DNA of 64,000 nucleotides from Flavobacterium piscis. Its GTDB lineage: Bacteria > Bacteroidota > Bacteroidia > Flavobacteriales > Flavobacteriaceae. Location of the stretch: NCBI RefSeq assembly GCF_001686925.1, contig NZ_LVEN01000046.1:310001-374000 (forward strand), read 5' to 3'. How positions within the stretch are numbered: the stretch's first letter is position 1; the number at the start of each line of letters is the position of its first letter. Made by a program: the position numbers and the translations under genes. The notes beneath the pieces were generated by a model that had not been told where the DNA came from, did no database searches, and saw only the letters and a program-made list of their open reading frames with translations. Shown in pieces: positions 15,721-24,853 of the stretch.

Positions 15721-18700
15721 ATGCATCAATACTTCTACGCCATTCACTTGTTTGTAAACCGACGAAAAAAATTATCGGTGTTATTGGCTATTTTGATGCT
15801 TTTGGCATTTGGATTTTTTGCTTCCCGAATTAAATTTGAAGAAGACATTACCAAATTGATTCCAACAAACGATAAGGCAGATGTTACGGCAAAAGTGTTG
15901 AAACAACTCAACTTTGCCGATAAAATCACCGTCATTTTCAAGCTTGATAAAAACGGTACTGAAGAAGATTTAAAAGAAATGGCCACTATTTTTTCAGACA
16001 GTGTTGCCAAATCCTGTAAATCTTACGTTACCGGAATTCAGGGAAAAATTGATGAAGAAAACATTCAGGAAACCATAGATTTTGTCTACAATAATTTACC
16101 GCTTTTTCTGGAGAATAAAGATTATGCGGCGATTCAGAACAAGCTTCAAAAAGACAGTATTGCAGCAACGGTTCAGGGAAATTACAAATCGATAATTTCT
16201 CCATCGGGATTTGTAACCAAAGATTTTATTCTGCAAGATCCGTTAGGGATTTCTTTTATCGCTTTAAAAAAATTACAGCAATTAAATATTGGTGACGATT
16301 TTACGCTCAACAATGGTTTTGTTATGACCAAAGACAAAACGAAATTGTTGCTTTTTATTACCTCAAATCTTCCGTCTAGCGAAACGGAAAAGAATACGAT
16401 TTTTGCCGAAAAACTAAAATCAATTCAGGAGAATCTAAATACAAAATTCAAAGGCAAAACCTCGATAAGTTATTTTGGTTCGGCTTTGATTGCGGTTGCC
16501 AATGCCAATCAAATCAAAAGCGATATCATCTTAACCACAACAATTGCGATGATTACGCTCATGTTGATTTTGATTTTATTCTACCGAAAAGTGTTGATTC
16601 CGCTGATTATTTTTCTTCCAACGATTTTTGGTGCTTTGTTTGCGGTGGCCTTTTTATATTTTGTAAAAGAGCAAATATCAGCCATTTCTCTCGGAATTGG
16701 TTCTATTTTATTAGGAATCACGATCGATTATTCGATACATATTCTCACGCATTACAAACATAACAGCGATGTAAAAACGTTATACAAAGACATTACAATG
16801 CCGGTTATTATGAGCAGCTCTACAACTGCTGTTGCATTTTTATGTTTGCTTTTTGTAAAGTCAGATGCGCTAAATGACCTGGGAATTTTCGCCGCCGTAA
16901 TTGTTATGGTAACGGGTGTTTTTTCTCTTTTGATCGTTCCGCATTTATATAAACCAAAAGAAAACAATTTCGAACACAAGAAAAATGTCATCGATAAACT
17001 GGCACATTTCTCTTTTCACAACAATAAATATCTCATTGGTTTTTGTGTTATAATTACCATTATTTGCTGTTTTACCTATAATAATGTGGGTTTCAACAAC
17101 GATTTATCGCAATTGAATTTTGTTCCGAAGGAAATCAAAGCAGCCGAAAAAGATCTGGAAGAAAGCACGAGTTTAACATCCAAAACCATTTATGTGGCTT
17201 CATACGGAAAAAGTATGGAAGAAGTTTTGCAAAACAACTCTCAGCTTTTTGCCGATTTATCAAAGGAAAAGCAAACCAACAAAATATTGAATTTCAGTTC
17301 CGTTGGCGGCATTATGCTTTCGCAGGCGGCACAACAACAAAAAATAGAAAAATGGAATTCTTTTTGGGACAATAATAAAAAACAACTTTTACAATCTGAA
17401 TTGATTGCCGAAGGTTCAAAACTTGGATTCAAACCGACCACTTATTCTGCCTTTTTTGATCATTTAAATTTTAATTTCAAACCTATTTCAGCTTTAGAAT
17501 ATCTGAAAATTCAGGCTTTGCAATTGAAAGAATTTGTAACCGAAAAAAATGGATTCTTCACGATTTCTACTTTGGTAAAAGTAACGCCGGAACAACGAGA
17601 TGCTTTTGTAAAATCGGCTTCCGCCAAGAATAATCTGATTGCAATTGATCGTCAGCAAATGAACGAGACGTTTTTTAGTACTTTAAAAACCGACTTTAAT
17701 TCGCTGGTTAATTATTCGTTTGTTGCTGTAATCCTGATTTTGTTTTTCTTTTTCCGCAGAGTCGAATTGGTCATTGTAAGTTGTATTCCGATTGCTTTAA
17801 CCGGAATTGTAACGGCCGGAATTATGGGCATCTTTGGCATTCAAATGAACATTTTTAGCATGATTGTTTGTACGCTGATTTTTGGGCACGGTGTCGATTT
17901 TAGTATTTTCATAACAAGCGCACTTCAAAAAGAATATACCAACGGAAAAAACGAAATTGCGATTTACAGAACTTCAATAATCCTGGCGGTTATCACGACC
18001 ATTTTAGGAATTGGTGCCATGATTTTTGCACGTCATCCGGCGTTGCGCTCTATCTCGTCTGTTTCATTAATTGGGGTTTTTGCCGCGTTGATTATCACGT
18101 TTATCTTCTACCCGATTCTGTTTAAACTCTTTATATCCAATCGTGCGAAAAAAGGAAATCCTCCTTTTGTATTGCGCACTTTTATACACGGTATTATTTC
18201 GTTTACTTACTACGGACTTGGCGGTATTTTGATGTCTCTTTTCAGTATCACCATCATGCCGATTCTTCCGATTAAGGAAAAAACGAAAATGAAAGCATTC
18301 CGCTATTGCATTTCAAGATTCATGAATTCCGTATTGTATTCGAATCCGTTTTTGCATAAAAAAGTCATTAATAAGTTGAATGAAAACTTCGAAAAACCAG
18401 CGATAATTATTGCCAATCACTCGTCGTTTATCGATATTCTGGCAATGGGAATGTTGAGTCCAAAAATTATATTTCTGGTAAACGACTGGGTTTACAATTC
18501 TCCTATTTTTGGCGGAACAGTTAGAAAAGCAGGTTTTTATCCGGTTTCTGAAGGTCTTGAAGGTGGCGTTGAACATTTGCGCCAAAAAGTAAACGAAGGA
18601 TATTCGCTTATGATTTTCCCGGAAGGAACACGTTCTACAAGCAATCAGATCAATCGTTTTCATAAAGGTGCTTTTTATTTGGCAGAAGAATTTAATCTGG

Positions 18701-19401
18701 ATATTCTTCCTGTTTTAATTCATGGTGCTTCAGAAGCGATTCCAAAAGGCGATTTTGTCATTCATCATAGTCATGTTACGCTATCTATTTTAGAGAGAAT
18801 TACTCCTGATAATCTTTCTTTTGGGAAAAATTATGCCGAAAGAACGAAACTATTAAGCGCTTATTTTAAAGCAGAATTTCATAAAGTGCGTCAGGAATTA
18901 GAAGGTCCTGATTATTTCAAAAAAATGGTCATTCACAGTTATGATTACAAAGAAATTGAAATCACCAACAGTGTCAAAAGCGATTTAAAACATAATTTAG
19001 AAACCTATTATCGTCTCAACAAGCACCTTTCGGCGAAAGCCAAAATATTGCACTTAGCCAATGATTACGGACAACTAGACGTTTTATTAACCTTGCAGGA
19101 ACCACAGCGAAAAGTAGTTTCTTTTATTGCTGACGAAGAAAAAATAGCGGTTGCCAAAACCAATTATTTCCTTAAAAAGAGAAAAATCTCTTATTTGGAC
19201 CATCTCGAATTGTCTTTAGAAAATCAATATGACGTTGTTTTAATTTCTGATGAAAATTATAAAGAGGATCTGGAGAAAATCATTTCTATCACTTCTTGTG
19301 TTATTTTAATCAATAGTTCAGGTTTAAAAAACACTTTAATTAAATTTGGTTTTCAATCAGTTGCAGAAGAAAATTCTATAATCGTATTAAAGAAAAATTA
19401 G
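15721..19401 (+). CDS. MMPL/RND exporter fused to PlsC acyltransferase and a methyltransferase-like domain
   Basis: This 1226-residue protein has three parts. Residues 1 to about 850 are an MMPL-type RND transporter: a first helix at 17-37, a large periplasmic loop, helix bundles near 270-420 and 670-810, and SLGIGSILLGITIDYSIHIL. Residues about 890-1060 are a PlsC acyltransferase with NHSSFID (His900, Asp905) and FPEGTR (966-971). Residues about 1090-1226 resemble a Rossmann methyltransferase (AKILHLANDYGQLDVLL, YDVVLISDEN) but lack a clear glycine-rich SAM loop. It probably exports or acylates the pigment or its lipid precursor. The oxidoreductase gene follows after one base. Confidence 0.88.
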   Translation: MHQYFYAIHLFVNRRKKLSVLLAILMLLAFGFFASRIKFEEDITKLIPTNDKADVTAKVLKQLNFADKITVIFKLDKNGTEEDLKEMATIFSDSVAKSCKSYVTGIQGKIDEENIQETIDFVYNNLPLFLENKDYAAIQNKLQKDSIAATVQGNYKSIISPSGFVTKDFILQDPLGISFIALKKLQQLNIGDDFTLNNGFVMTKDKTKLLLFITSNLPSSETEKNTIFAEKLKSIQENLNTKFKGKTSISYFGSALIAVANANQIKSDIILTTTIAMITLMLILILFYRKVLIPLIIFLPTIFGALFAVAFLYFVKEQISAISLGIGSILLGITIDYSIHILTHYKHNSDVKTLYKDITMPVIMSSSTTAVAFLCLLFVKSDALNDLGIFAAVIVMVTGVFSLLIVPHLYKPKENNFEHKKNVIDKLAHFSFHNNKYLIGFCVIITIICCFTYNNVGFNNDLSQLNFVPKEIKAAEKDLEESTSLTSKTIYVASYGKSMEEVLQNNSQLFADLSKEKQTNKILNFSSVGGIMLSQAAQQQKIEKWNSFWDNNKKQLLQSELIAEGSKLGFKPTTYSAFFDHLNFNFKPISALEYLKIQALQLKEFVTEKNGFFTISTLVKVTPEQRDAFVKSASAKNNLIAIDRQQMNETFFSTLKTDFNSLVNYSFVAVILILFFFFRRVELVIVSCIPIALTGIVTAGIMGIFGIQMNIFSMIVCTLIFGHGVDFSIFITSALQKEYTNGKNEIAIYRTSIILAVITTILGIGAMIFARHPALRSISSVSLIGVFAALIITFIFYPILFKLFISNRAKKGNPPFVLRTFIHGIISFTYYGLGGILMSLFSITIMPILPIKEKTKMKAFRYCISRFMNSVLYSNPFLHKKVINKLNENFEKPAIIIANHSSFIDILAMGMLSPKIIFLVNDWVYNSPIFGGTVRKAGFYPVSEGLEGGVEHLRQKVNEGYSLMIFPEGTRSTSNQINRFHKGAFYLAEEFNLDILPVLIHGASEAIPKGDFVIHHSHVTLSILERITPDNLSFGKNYAERTKLLSAYFKAEFHKVRQELEGPDYFKKMVIHSYDYKEIEITNSVKSDLKHNLETYYRLNKHLSAKAKILHLANDYGQLDVLLTLQEPQRKVVSFIADEEKIAVAKTNYFLKKRKISYLDHLELSLENQYDVVLISDENYKEDLEKIISITSCVILINSSGLKNTLIKFGFQSVAEENSIIVLKKN

Positions 19402-19402
19402 C

Positions 19403-20923
19403 ATGAAAGAGCAATACGATGTAGTAATTGTAGGCAGCGGTTTAGGCGGATTGGTCTCGGCAATTATTCTGGCAAAAGAAGGATACAGCGTTTGTGTGCT
19501 TGAAAAAAATAATCAATACGGCGGAAATCTTCAAACTTTTGTGCGCGATAAAACCATTTTTGATACCGGAATTCATTACATAGGAGGTTTGCAGGAAGGG
19601 CAAAATCTATACAAATATTTTAAGTATTTGGGAATCATAGATCATCTCAATCTTAAAAAATTAGATGAAAATGGTTTTGATATTATCTCTTTTGAAGATG
19701 ATGAAAACGAATATCCGCATGCCCAGGGTTACGATAATTTCGCCAATCAGTTAGTGAAATTTTTCCCTGATGAAAAAACCAATATCGAAGAATATTGTAA
19801 AAAAATAAAAGCTATTTGCGAATGTTTTCCGCTTTATAATTTAGAATGGGAAGGCAAATATGACAACGAAATTTTAGGGCTTAACGCCAAAGAAACAATC
19901 GAGGGATGTACCCAAAATGAAAAGCTAAAAGCCGTTTTATCGGGTTCTAATTTTTTGTATGCGGGTATTGCTGACAAATCGCCTTTTTACGTTCATGCGC
20001 TTTCTGTAAACTCTTATATTCAAAGTTCATGGCGTTGTATCAATGGCGGAAGTCAAATCACGAAGCAGCTTTTGAAACAGCTTAAAAAATACGGTGGTGA
20101 ATTTTATAAATACAAAGAAGTTACGAAATTTAATGTAGAAAACAACAGGGTTACTTTCGTAGAAATGAAAGACGGAACTCAGGTTTCAGGCTCTTATTTT
20201 ATTTCGAACATTGAACCCAAAACTACTTTGAAACTGGCTGGCGAAGAAAACTTCAGAAAATCATTTTACAGCAGAGTTCAAAGTCTCGAAGGCGTCATTT
20301 CGGCTTTCAGTTTATACATTGTTTTTAAACCGGAAACCTTTAAATACATCAATCACAATCATTATCATTTTAAGAAAAGCAGCGAAGTCTGGACCGCTCA
20401 TGATTATGATGAAAATTCCTGGCCAAAAGCTTTTATGGCTTCTATGAATGCCTCAAAAAAACAAGAAGAATGGGCGGAAGGAATGACTTTCATCACCTAC
20501 ATGAAATATGACGATGTTGCCCCCTGGATCGAAACTTTTAATACAACGGTTAATGAAAATGACCGCGGAGAAAGTTATGAAGAATTTAAATCCAGAAAAG
20601 CAGCTAAATTTTTGGATGAAATCGAGATAAAATTCCCCGGTATCAGAGATTGTATTCGATCTGTTCACACCTCTACTCCACTTTCGTATCGCGATTATAT
20701 AGGCGGGGACAACGGAAATATGTACGGATATGTTAAAGATTCGAATAATCCGATGAAAACCCTGATTCCGTCAAAAACCAAGCTGGATAATTTATATCTT
20801 ACGGGCCAAAGTATTAATATGCATGGTGTTCTTGGCGTGACAATTGGCGCGGTTGTAACCTGCTCAGAAATTCTTGGAAAAGAATATTTAGTAACTAAAA
20901 TTAATGAAGCATCTGATATGTAA
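19403..20923 (+). CDS. CrtI/phytoene-desaturase-like FAD oxidoreductase
   Basis: The 506-residue flavoprotein starts with the dinucleotide-binding motif VVIVGSGLGGLVSAIILAK followed by VLEKNNQYGGN, as in phytoene desaturases and retinol saturases. The C-terminal region LYLTGQSINMHGVLGVTIGA is the second FAD-contact motif of this family. It would desaturate, saturate or isomerise a hydrophobic polyene. Its start is one base after the MMPL fusion stop, so it shares that transcript. Carotenoid synthesis is not otherwise encoded here, so the pigment chain is the likely substrate. Confidence 0.85.
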   Translation: MKEQYDVVIVGSGLGGLVSAIILAKEGYSVCVLEKNNQYGGNLQTFVRDKTIFDTGIHYIGGLQEGQNLYKYFKYLGIIDHLNLKKLDENGFDIISFEDDENEYPHAQGYDNFANQLVKFFPDEKTNIEEYCKKIKAICECFPLYNLEWEGKYDNEILGLNAKETIEGCTQNEKLKAVLSGSNFLYAGIADKSPFYVHALSVNSYIQSSWRCINGGSQITKQLLKQLKKYGGEFYKYKEVTKFNVENNRVTFVEMKDGTQVSGSYFISNIEPKTTLKLAGEENFRKSFYSRVQSLEGVISAFSLYIVFKPETFKYINHNHYHFKKSSEVWTAHDYDENSWPKAFMASMNASKKQEEWAEGMTFITYMKYDDVAPWIETFNTTVNENDRGESYEEFKSRKAAKFLDEIEIKFPGIRDCIRSVHTSTPLSYRDYIGGDNGNMYGYVKDSNNPMKTLIPSKTKLDNLYLTGQSINMHGVLGVTIGAVVTCSEILGKEYLVTKINEASDM

Positions 20924-20983
20924 TTCATCAGAACATGACTCCGAAACGAAAACTTTAAATTCCGAATTTTAGGAATTAAATTG

Positions 20984-20991
20984 TAATTTTG
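20984..20991 (+). promoter_or_regulatory. Bacteroidota -7 promoter box TAATTTTG
   Basis: TAATTTTG matches TAnnTTTG and lies 30 bases before the ATG of the second Fic gene at 21022. The Fic gene therefore probably has its own transcript, apart from the pigment operon. Confidence 0.5.
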
Positions 20992-21021
20992 ATTTCGACT
21001 TAAATTTGGTACAAAATCTCT

Positions 21022-21576
21022 ATGAAAAATATTGACAAGAACAGTTTAGAAAATGCCTATCGATTATTTGAATCGAATGATATAGACAAAATAGAAGTAG
21101 GTACAACCAAAGGTCTTAAGGCAATTCACCATTATTTATTTCATCCTTTATATCATTTTGCCGGAGAAATAAGAAAACTCAATATTTCAAAAGGCGGTTT
21201 TAGATTTGCAAATGCATTATATCTTAATGAAATTCTAGTGAAGATTGAGCAAATGCCAGAAAACACTTTTGAAGAAATCATTGCTAAATATGTTGAGATG
21301 AATATTGCTCATCCTTTTATGGAAGGAAATGGCAGATCTATGAGAATATGGCTGGATATGATTCTAAAAAAACAACTCAATAAAGTTGTCAACTGGCAAT
21401 TCGTTGACAAAACTCTTTATTTGCAGTCAATGGAAAGAAGTCCTATTAACGATTTGGAATTAAGAACTTTATTAAAGGAAAATTTAACTGACGAAGTTAA
21501 CAATAGAGAAGTTATTTTTAAAGGAATCGAACAATCATATTACTATGAAGGTTATGAGAAAGATAGCAATGAATGA
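21022..21576 (+). CDS. Fic family AMP-transferase, class III (NmFic-like)
   Basis: The 184-residue protein has the Fic motif HPFMEGNGRSMR at 97-108 (catalytic His97). It ends with QSYYYEGYEK, where Ser172-x-x-x-Glu176-Gly177 fits the auto-inhibitory motif S/TxxxE(G/N). That C-terminal motif defines class III Fic proteins such as Neisseria meningitidis NmFic, and the regions NISKGGFRFANALYL, WQFVDKTLYLQSMERSP and LTDEVNNREVIFKGIEQSYY are of that type. It should be self-inhibited and released on changes in oligomer state, then adenylylate a target; NmFic acts on GyrB. It is distinct from the Fic at 5977. Confidence 0.92.
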   Translation: MKNIDKNSLENAYRLFESNDIDKIEVGTTKGLKAIHHYLFHPLYHFAGEIRKLNISKGGFRFANALYLNEILVKIEQMPENTFEEIIAKYVEMNIAHPFMEGNGRSMRIWLDMILKKQLNKVVNWQFVDKTLYLQSMERSPINDLELRTLLKENLTDEVNNREVIFKGIEQSYYYEGYEKDSNE

Positions 21577-21603
21577 GTTCATTATTCTTGGATAGGTATA
21601 AAT

Positions 21604-23274
21604 ATGAAAAGCCGGATTAATTTATTTTTTTTCGTTGTTTTTTTGTTGATGTTGGCGTCTTGCGGAACATCAAAATCCATGCATCATCTTCCTGAAACTT
21701 CTCAATATAATAATACAAAACCAATTGTAGCCAAACAATCGGATAGTGTTTTTGCTTCCGGAAAAAATTCACTTTTAAAAAACAAACAAGGTCTTTGGGA
21801 ATTATACGTTGAAGGCGATCCTCTTGAAATTGGCCTAAACACAGGAGCTTTATCTGATTCTCTTTTAAAAAATCAGGAACATATTTTTTTCTCTAAAATA
21901 AAAGATATAGTTCCGTCAAAATTTCAGCAGCGACTTCTTCGAAATTTTTTAAAATGGTACAACAGGAAATTATATACGAATGTTCCTGAAGAATATCAAA
22001 CGGAGATTTTTGGCGTTTCGCAATATACCTCTCATGATTTTGACAACATTGCACCACAATATCAGCGCAGTTTGTATTTGCATGCTGCACACGATATTGG
22101 TCACGCTTTGCAGGATTTGGCTCTGGTGGGCTGCTCCTCTTTTGCAGCCTGGGGAGAAAAATCTGAAGATGGAAATTTAATCCTTGGGCGTAATTTTGAT
22201 TTTTATGTGAATGACGCTTTCGCGGAAAATAAAATCGTCGCGTTTATAAATCCGAAAGAGGGTCACCAATTTATGATGGTCACCTGGCCCGGAATGGTTG
22301 GTGCCGTTTCCGGAATGAATATCGAAGGTCTAACCGTTACAATAAATGCTTCGAAATCTAAAATTCCGTTGATTGCCAAAACGCCGATTTCGATCCTGAC
22401 ACGCGAAATTTTACAACACGCCAAAAACATTGACGAAGCGATCGCCATTGCAAAAAAAAGAGAAGTTTTTGTTTCAGAATCTATTATGGTGGGAAGTGCA
22501 CATGATAACAAAGCAATTTTGATTGAAGTTTCACCCAAAAAAATGGATGTTTACGACGTTCCAAATAGTGATCAGCTATTTTGTGCGAATCATTTTCAGG
22601 GAGAAAATTTAAAAAATGAAAAGCGAAATGAGTTGCAAATTGCCAACAGTCATTCGGAATATCGTTTTGAAAGAATGCAGGAACTTTTTGCAGAAAACCC
22701 GAAAATCAATCCTAAAATTGCTTCCGAAATTCTACGAAATAAAGACGGTTTAAAAAACATTCCTTTGGGTTATGGCAACGAAAAAGCACTGAATCAACTG
22801 ATGGCGCATCATGGTGTTATTTTTAAACCGAAAGAAAAACTGGTTTGGGTTTCGGCAAATCCGTATCAATTGGGAGAATTTGTTTGTTATAATCTGGATT
22901 CTGTTTTTAAAGAAAGAAAAATGAATCCGATCGTTTCTTCTTTTCAACAAAAAAACTTAGACATTCCCAAAGATCCTTTTCTGGAAACCATTCAATACAA
23001 AAACTATCAGAAATTTAGAATTGAAGACGATAAAATAGATTTATATCTGAAAAACAAACAAGTTATTAGTCCTGAATTTATTCAACAATATCAATCCTTA
23101 AACCCTGATTATTGGGTTGTGTATTACAAAGCAGGGTTGTACTTTTATCAAAAAAAAGAATACAAGCTTTCTCAGGCTCATTTTGAAAAAGCATTAACCA
23201 AAGAAATTACTACAGTTCCTGATAAAACAGCAATTGAAAAATATTTAAAAAAAATCAAAAGAAAATTACAATGA
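21604..23274 (+). CDS. C45-type hydrolase/acyltransferase lipoprotein with C-terminal TPR-like segment
   Basis: The 556-residue product is a lipoprotein (lipobox LASC, Cys20). The body matches the C45 / acyl-CoA:6-aminopenicillanate acyltransferase (NTN hydrolase) family: GCSSFAAWG with candidate nucleophile Cys177, ILGRNFDFYVND, FMMVTWPGMVGAVSGMNIEGLTVTINAS. The last 70 residues (LNPDYWVVYYKAGLYFYQKK, QAHFEKAL) look like a TPR pair. It would cleave or form an amide or ester bond at the cell envelope. In this cluster it might attach the aryl-polyene acid to its alcohol partner, which is inference. It overlaps the ligase gene by four bases. Confidence 0.85.
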   Translation: MKSRINLFFFVVFLLMLASCGTSKSMHHLPETSQYNNTKPIVAKQSDSVFASGKNSLLKNKQGLWELYVEGDPLEIGLNTGALSDSLLKNQEHIFFSKIKDIVPSKFQQRLLRNFLKWYNRKLYTNVPEEYQTEIFGVSQYTSHDFDNIAPQYQRSLYLHAAHDIGHALQDLALVGCSSFAAWGEKSEDGNLILGRNFDFYVNDAFAENKIVAFINPKEGHQFMMVTWPGMVGAVSGMNIEGLTVTINASKSKIPLIAKTPISILTREILQHAKNIDEAIAIAKKREVFVSESIMVGSAHDNKAILIEVSPKKMDVYDVPNSDQLFCANHFQGENLKNEKRNELQIANSHSEYRFERMQELFAENPKINPKIASEILRNKDGLKNIPLGYGNEKALNQLMAHHGVIFKPKEKLVWVSANPYQLGEFVCYNLDSVFKERKMNPIVSSFQQKNLDIPKDPFLETIQYKNYQKFRIEDDKIDLYLKNKQVISPEFIQQYQSLNPDYWVVYYKAGLYFYQKKEYKLSQAHFEKALTKEITTVPDKTAIEKYLKKIKRKLQ

Positions 23275-24569
23275 TTCCATTAATAGAAAAAGATTCTTTA
23301 GAAGAAATTAAAAATTTTCAAGAGCAGAAATTAGTCGAACTTTTACAATATATCAGTCAAAATTCTCCTTTTTACAAACGTCTTTTTGCAGGACAAAATA
23401 TTGATATTTCGAAAATTAACACACTCGAAGATTTACAATATTTGCCTGTAACCACAAAAGAAAATTTACAGGAATACAACGATGATTTTTTGTGTGTTCC
23501 GCAAAACAAAATCATTGATTATGCTTCGACTTCAGGAACTTTAGGAGATCCGGTAACGTTTGGTTTAACCGATTCTGATCTGGATCGATTGGCTTATAAT
23601 GAAGCGATTTCGTTTGCCTGCGCGGGAATTGCTGAAGGTGATGTGGTACAATTAATGACAACAATCGACAGAAAATTTATGGCCGGACTGGCTTATTTTC
23701 TGGGATTACGAAAACTAAAAGTGGGTGTTATTCGCGTTGGCGCCGGAATTCCGGAATTGCAATGGGATTCTATTTTAAAATATAAACCTTCTTATTTAAT
23801 TACCGTTCCTTCGTTTTTATTAAAGTTAATTGAATACGCTGAAGCACACGGAATTGATTATAATAATTCGAGCATAAAAGGGGCAATTTGCATTGGAGAA
23901 TCGCTAAGAAATCAGGATTTTTCGATGAACATTTTATCCAATAAAATCACCGAAAAGTGGAATATCAAGTTGTTTTCGACTTATGCTTCCACAGAAATGA
24001 GCACTGCTTTTACAGAATGTGAGCATGGAGTTGGTGGTCATCATCATCCGGAATTGATTATTGTTGAAGTTCTCGACGAAAATAATATTCCTGTAAAAGA
24101 CGGAGAAATTGGCGAACTGACTTTTACTACGTTAGGGATTGAAGCCATGCCATTATTGCGTTTTAAAACCGGAGATATTGTGCAGTTACACACTAGTCCT
24201 TGTGCCTGCGGAAGAAATACATTGCGTGTTGGTCCGGTTGTGGGTCGTAAAAAACAAATGATCAAATACAAAGGTACAACGCTTTATCCACCAGCGATGA
24301 ACGATGTTTTGAGTGGTTTTGACAATATCGAAAATCATATTATCGAAATCTCGACCAACGATTTAGGAACAGATGAAATCCTGATAAAAATTGCCGCAAA
24401 AAATCAATCTGCTGAATTTTTACAAGAAATAAAAGATCACTTCAGAGCCAAATTAAGAGTAACTCCAAAAATAGAATTTGCCTCAAAAGAAACTTTAAAT
24501 CCTTTGGTTTTTAATCCAATGAGTCGAAAACCTATTCGCTTTTTTGATTACAGGAAAACTACCATATAA
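23271..24569 (+). CDS. Adenylate-forming aryl-acid ligase (PaaK / coenzyme F390 synthetase-like)
   Basis: The 432-residue enzyme belongs to the phenylacetate-CoA ligase family: DYASTSGTLGDPVTFGLT is the P-loop-like motif, FSTYASTEMSTAFTEC the second core motif, and LLRFKTGDIVQLH the third. Cysteines in CEHGVGGHHHPE and SPCACGRNTLRVG probably bind zinc. It activates an aromatic acid as an acyl-adenylate for loading onto CoA or carrier protein. In flexirubin synthesis the starter is a hydroxycinnamic acid, so this is the likely starter-unit loader. It overlaps the C45 gene by ATGA. It is the last gene of the cluster. Confidence 0.87.
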   Translation: MIPLIEKDSLEEIKNFQEQKLVELLQYISQNSPFYKRLFAGQNIDISKINTLEDLQYLPVTTKENLQEYNDDFLCVPQNKIIDYASTSGTLGDPVTFGLTDSDLDRLAYNEAISFACAGIAEGDVVQLMTTIDRKFMAGLAYFLGLRKLKVGVIRVGAGIPELQWDSILKYKPSYLITVPSFLLKLIEYAEAHGIDYNNSSIKGAICIGESLRNQDFSMNILSNKITEKWNIKLFSTYASTEMSTAFTECEHGVGGHHHPELIIVEVLDENNIPVKDGEIGELTFTTLGIEAMPLLRFKTGDIVQLHTSPCACGRNTLRVGPVVGRKKQMIKYKGTTLYPPAMNDVLSGFDNIENHIIEISTNDLGTDEILIKIAAKNQSAEFLQEIKDHFRAKLRVTPKIEFASKETLNPLVFNPMSRKPIRFFDYRKTTI

Positions 24570-24580
24570 TTTTTTTTTCA

Positions 24581-24769
24581 CCATATAAGTCATATAAGTA
24601 CATATTAAAGTTTGTGTTGATCGCATTTTTTATTAGAGGAAAATATAAGTTCATATTGTGGTTATGTATTATATGATTTTATTAAACAAACTTATATGAC
24701 TTATTTTTCATCATCATAAAGTTTTTATTAATCTCATTTTATTTAAATGAACTTATATAACTTATATGG
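24581..24769. repeat. Inverted repeat of CATATAAGT words
   Basis: A 19-base word at 24581-24599 (CCATATAAGTCATATAAGT) returns as its reverse complement with one mismatch at 24751-24769. Related copies lie between them, for example ACTTATATGACTTA near 24691. The region downstream of the cluster holds no gene. It resembles a small non-autonomous repeat or a large imperfect hairpin. Confidence 0.6.
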
Positions 24770-24830
24770 TTTAATTTCAACCCTTTGAACCTCACTATGA
24801 ATGTTTTGCTGTGAATTAAACTAAATGTTG

Positions 24831-24838
24831 TAATTTTG
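24831..24838 (+). promoter_or_regulatory. Bacteroidota -7 promoter box TAATTTTG for dusB
   Basis: TAATTTTG fits TAnnTTTG and lies 15 bases before ATG 24854. A TTTTG at 24804-24808 may serve as the -33 element at a somewhat long spacing. It also shows that the in-frame TTG at 24836 lies in the promoter and is not the start. Confidence 0.55.
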
Positions 24839-24853
24839 CACAAAATATTGAAG

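Noticed and set aside
18313..18663. 116-codon minus-strand ORF inside the MMPL-PlsC gene
   Set aside because: It lies opposite the conserved PlsC motifs, whose coding constraint keeps the other strand open. No independent evidence supports it.
1..24569. Carotenoid cluster because of the CrtI-like gene
   Set aside because: There is no crtB, crtE or crtY; the ketosynthases, ACP, dehydratases and aryl ligase point to a flexirubin-type pigment.
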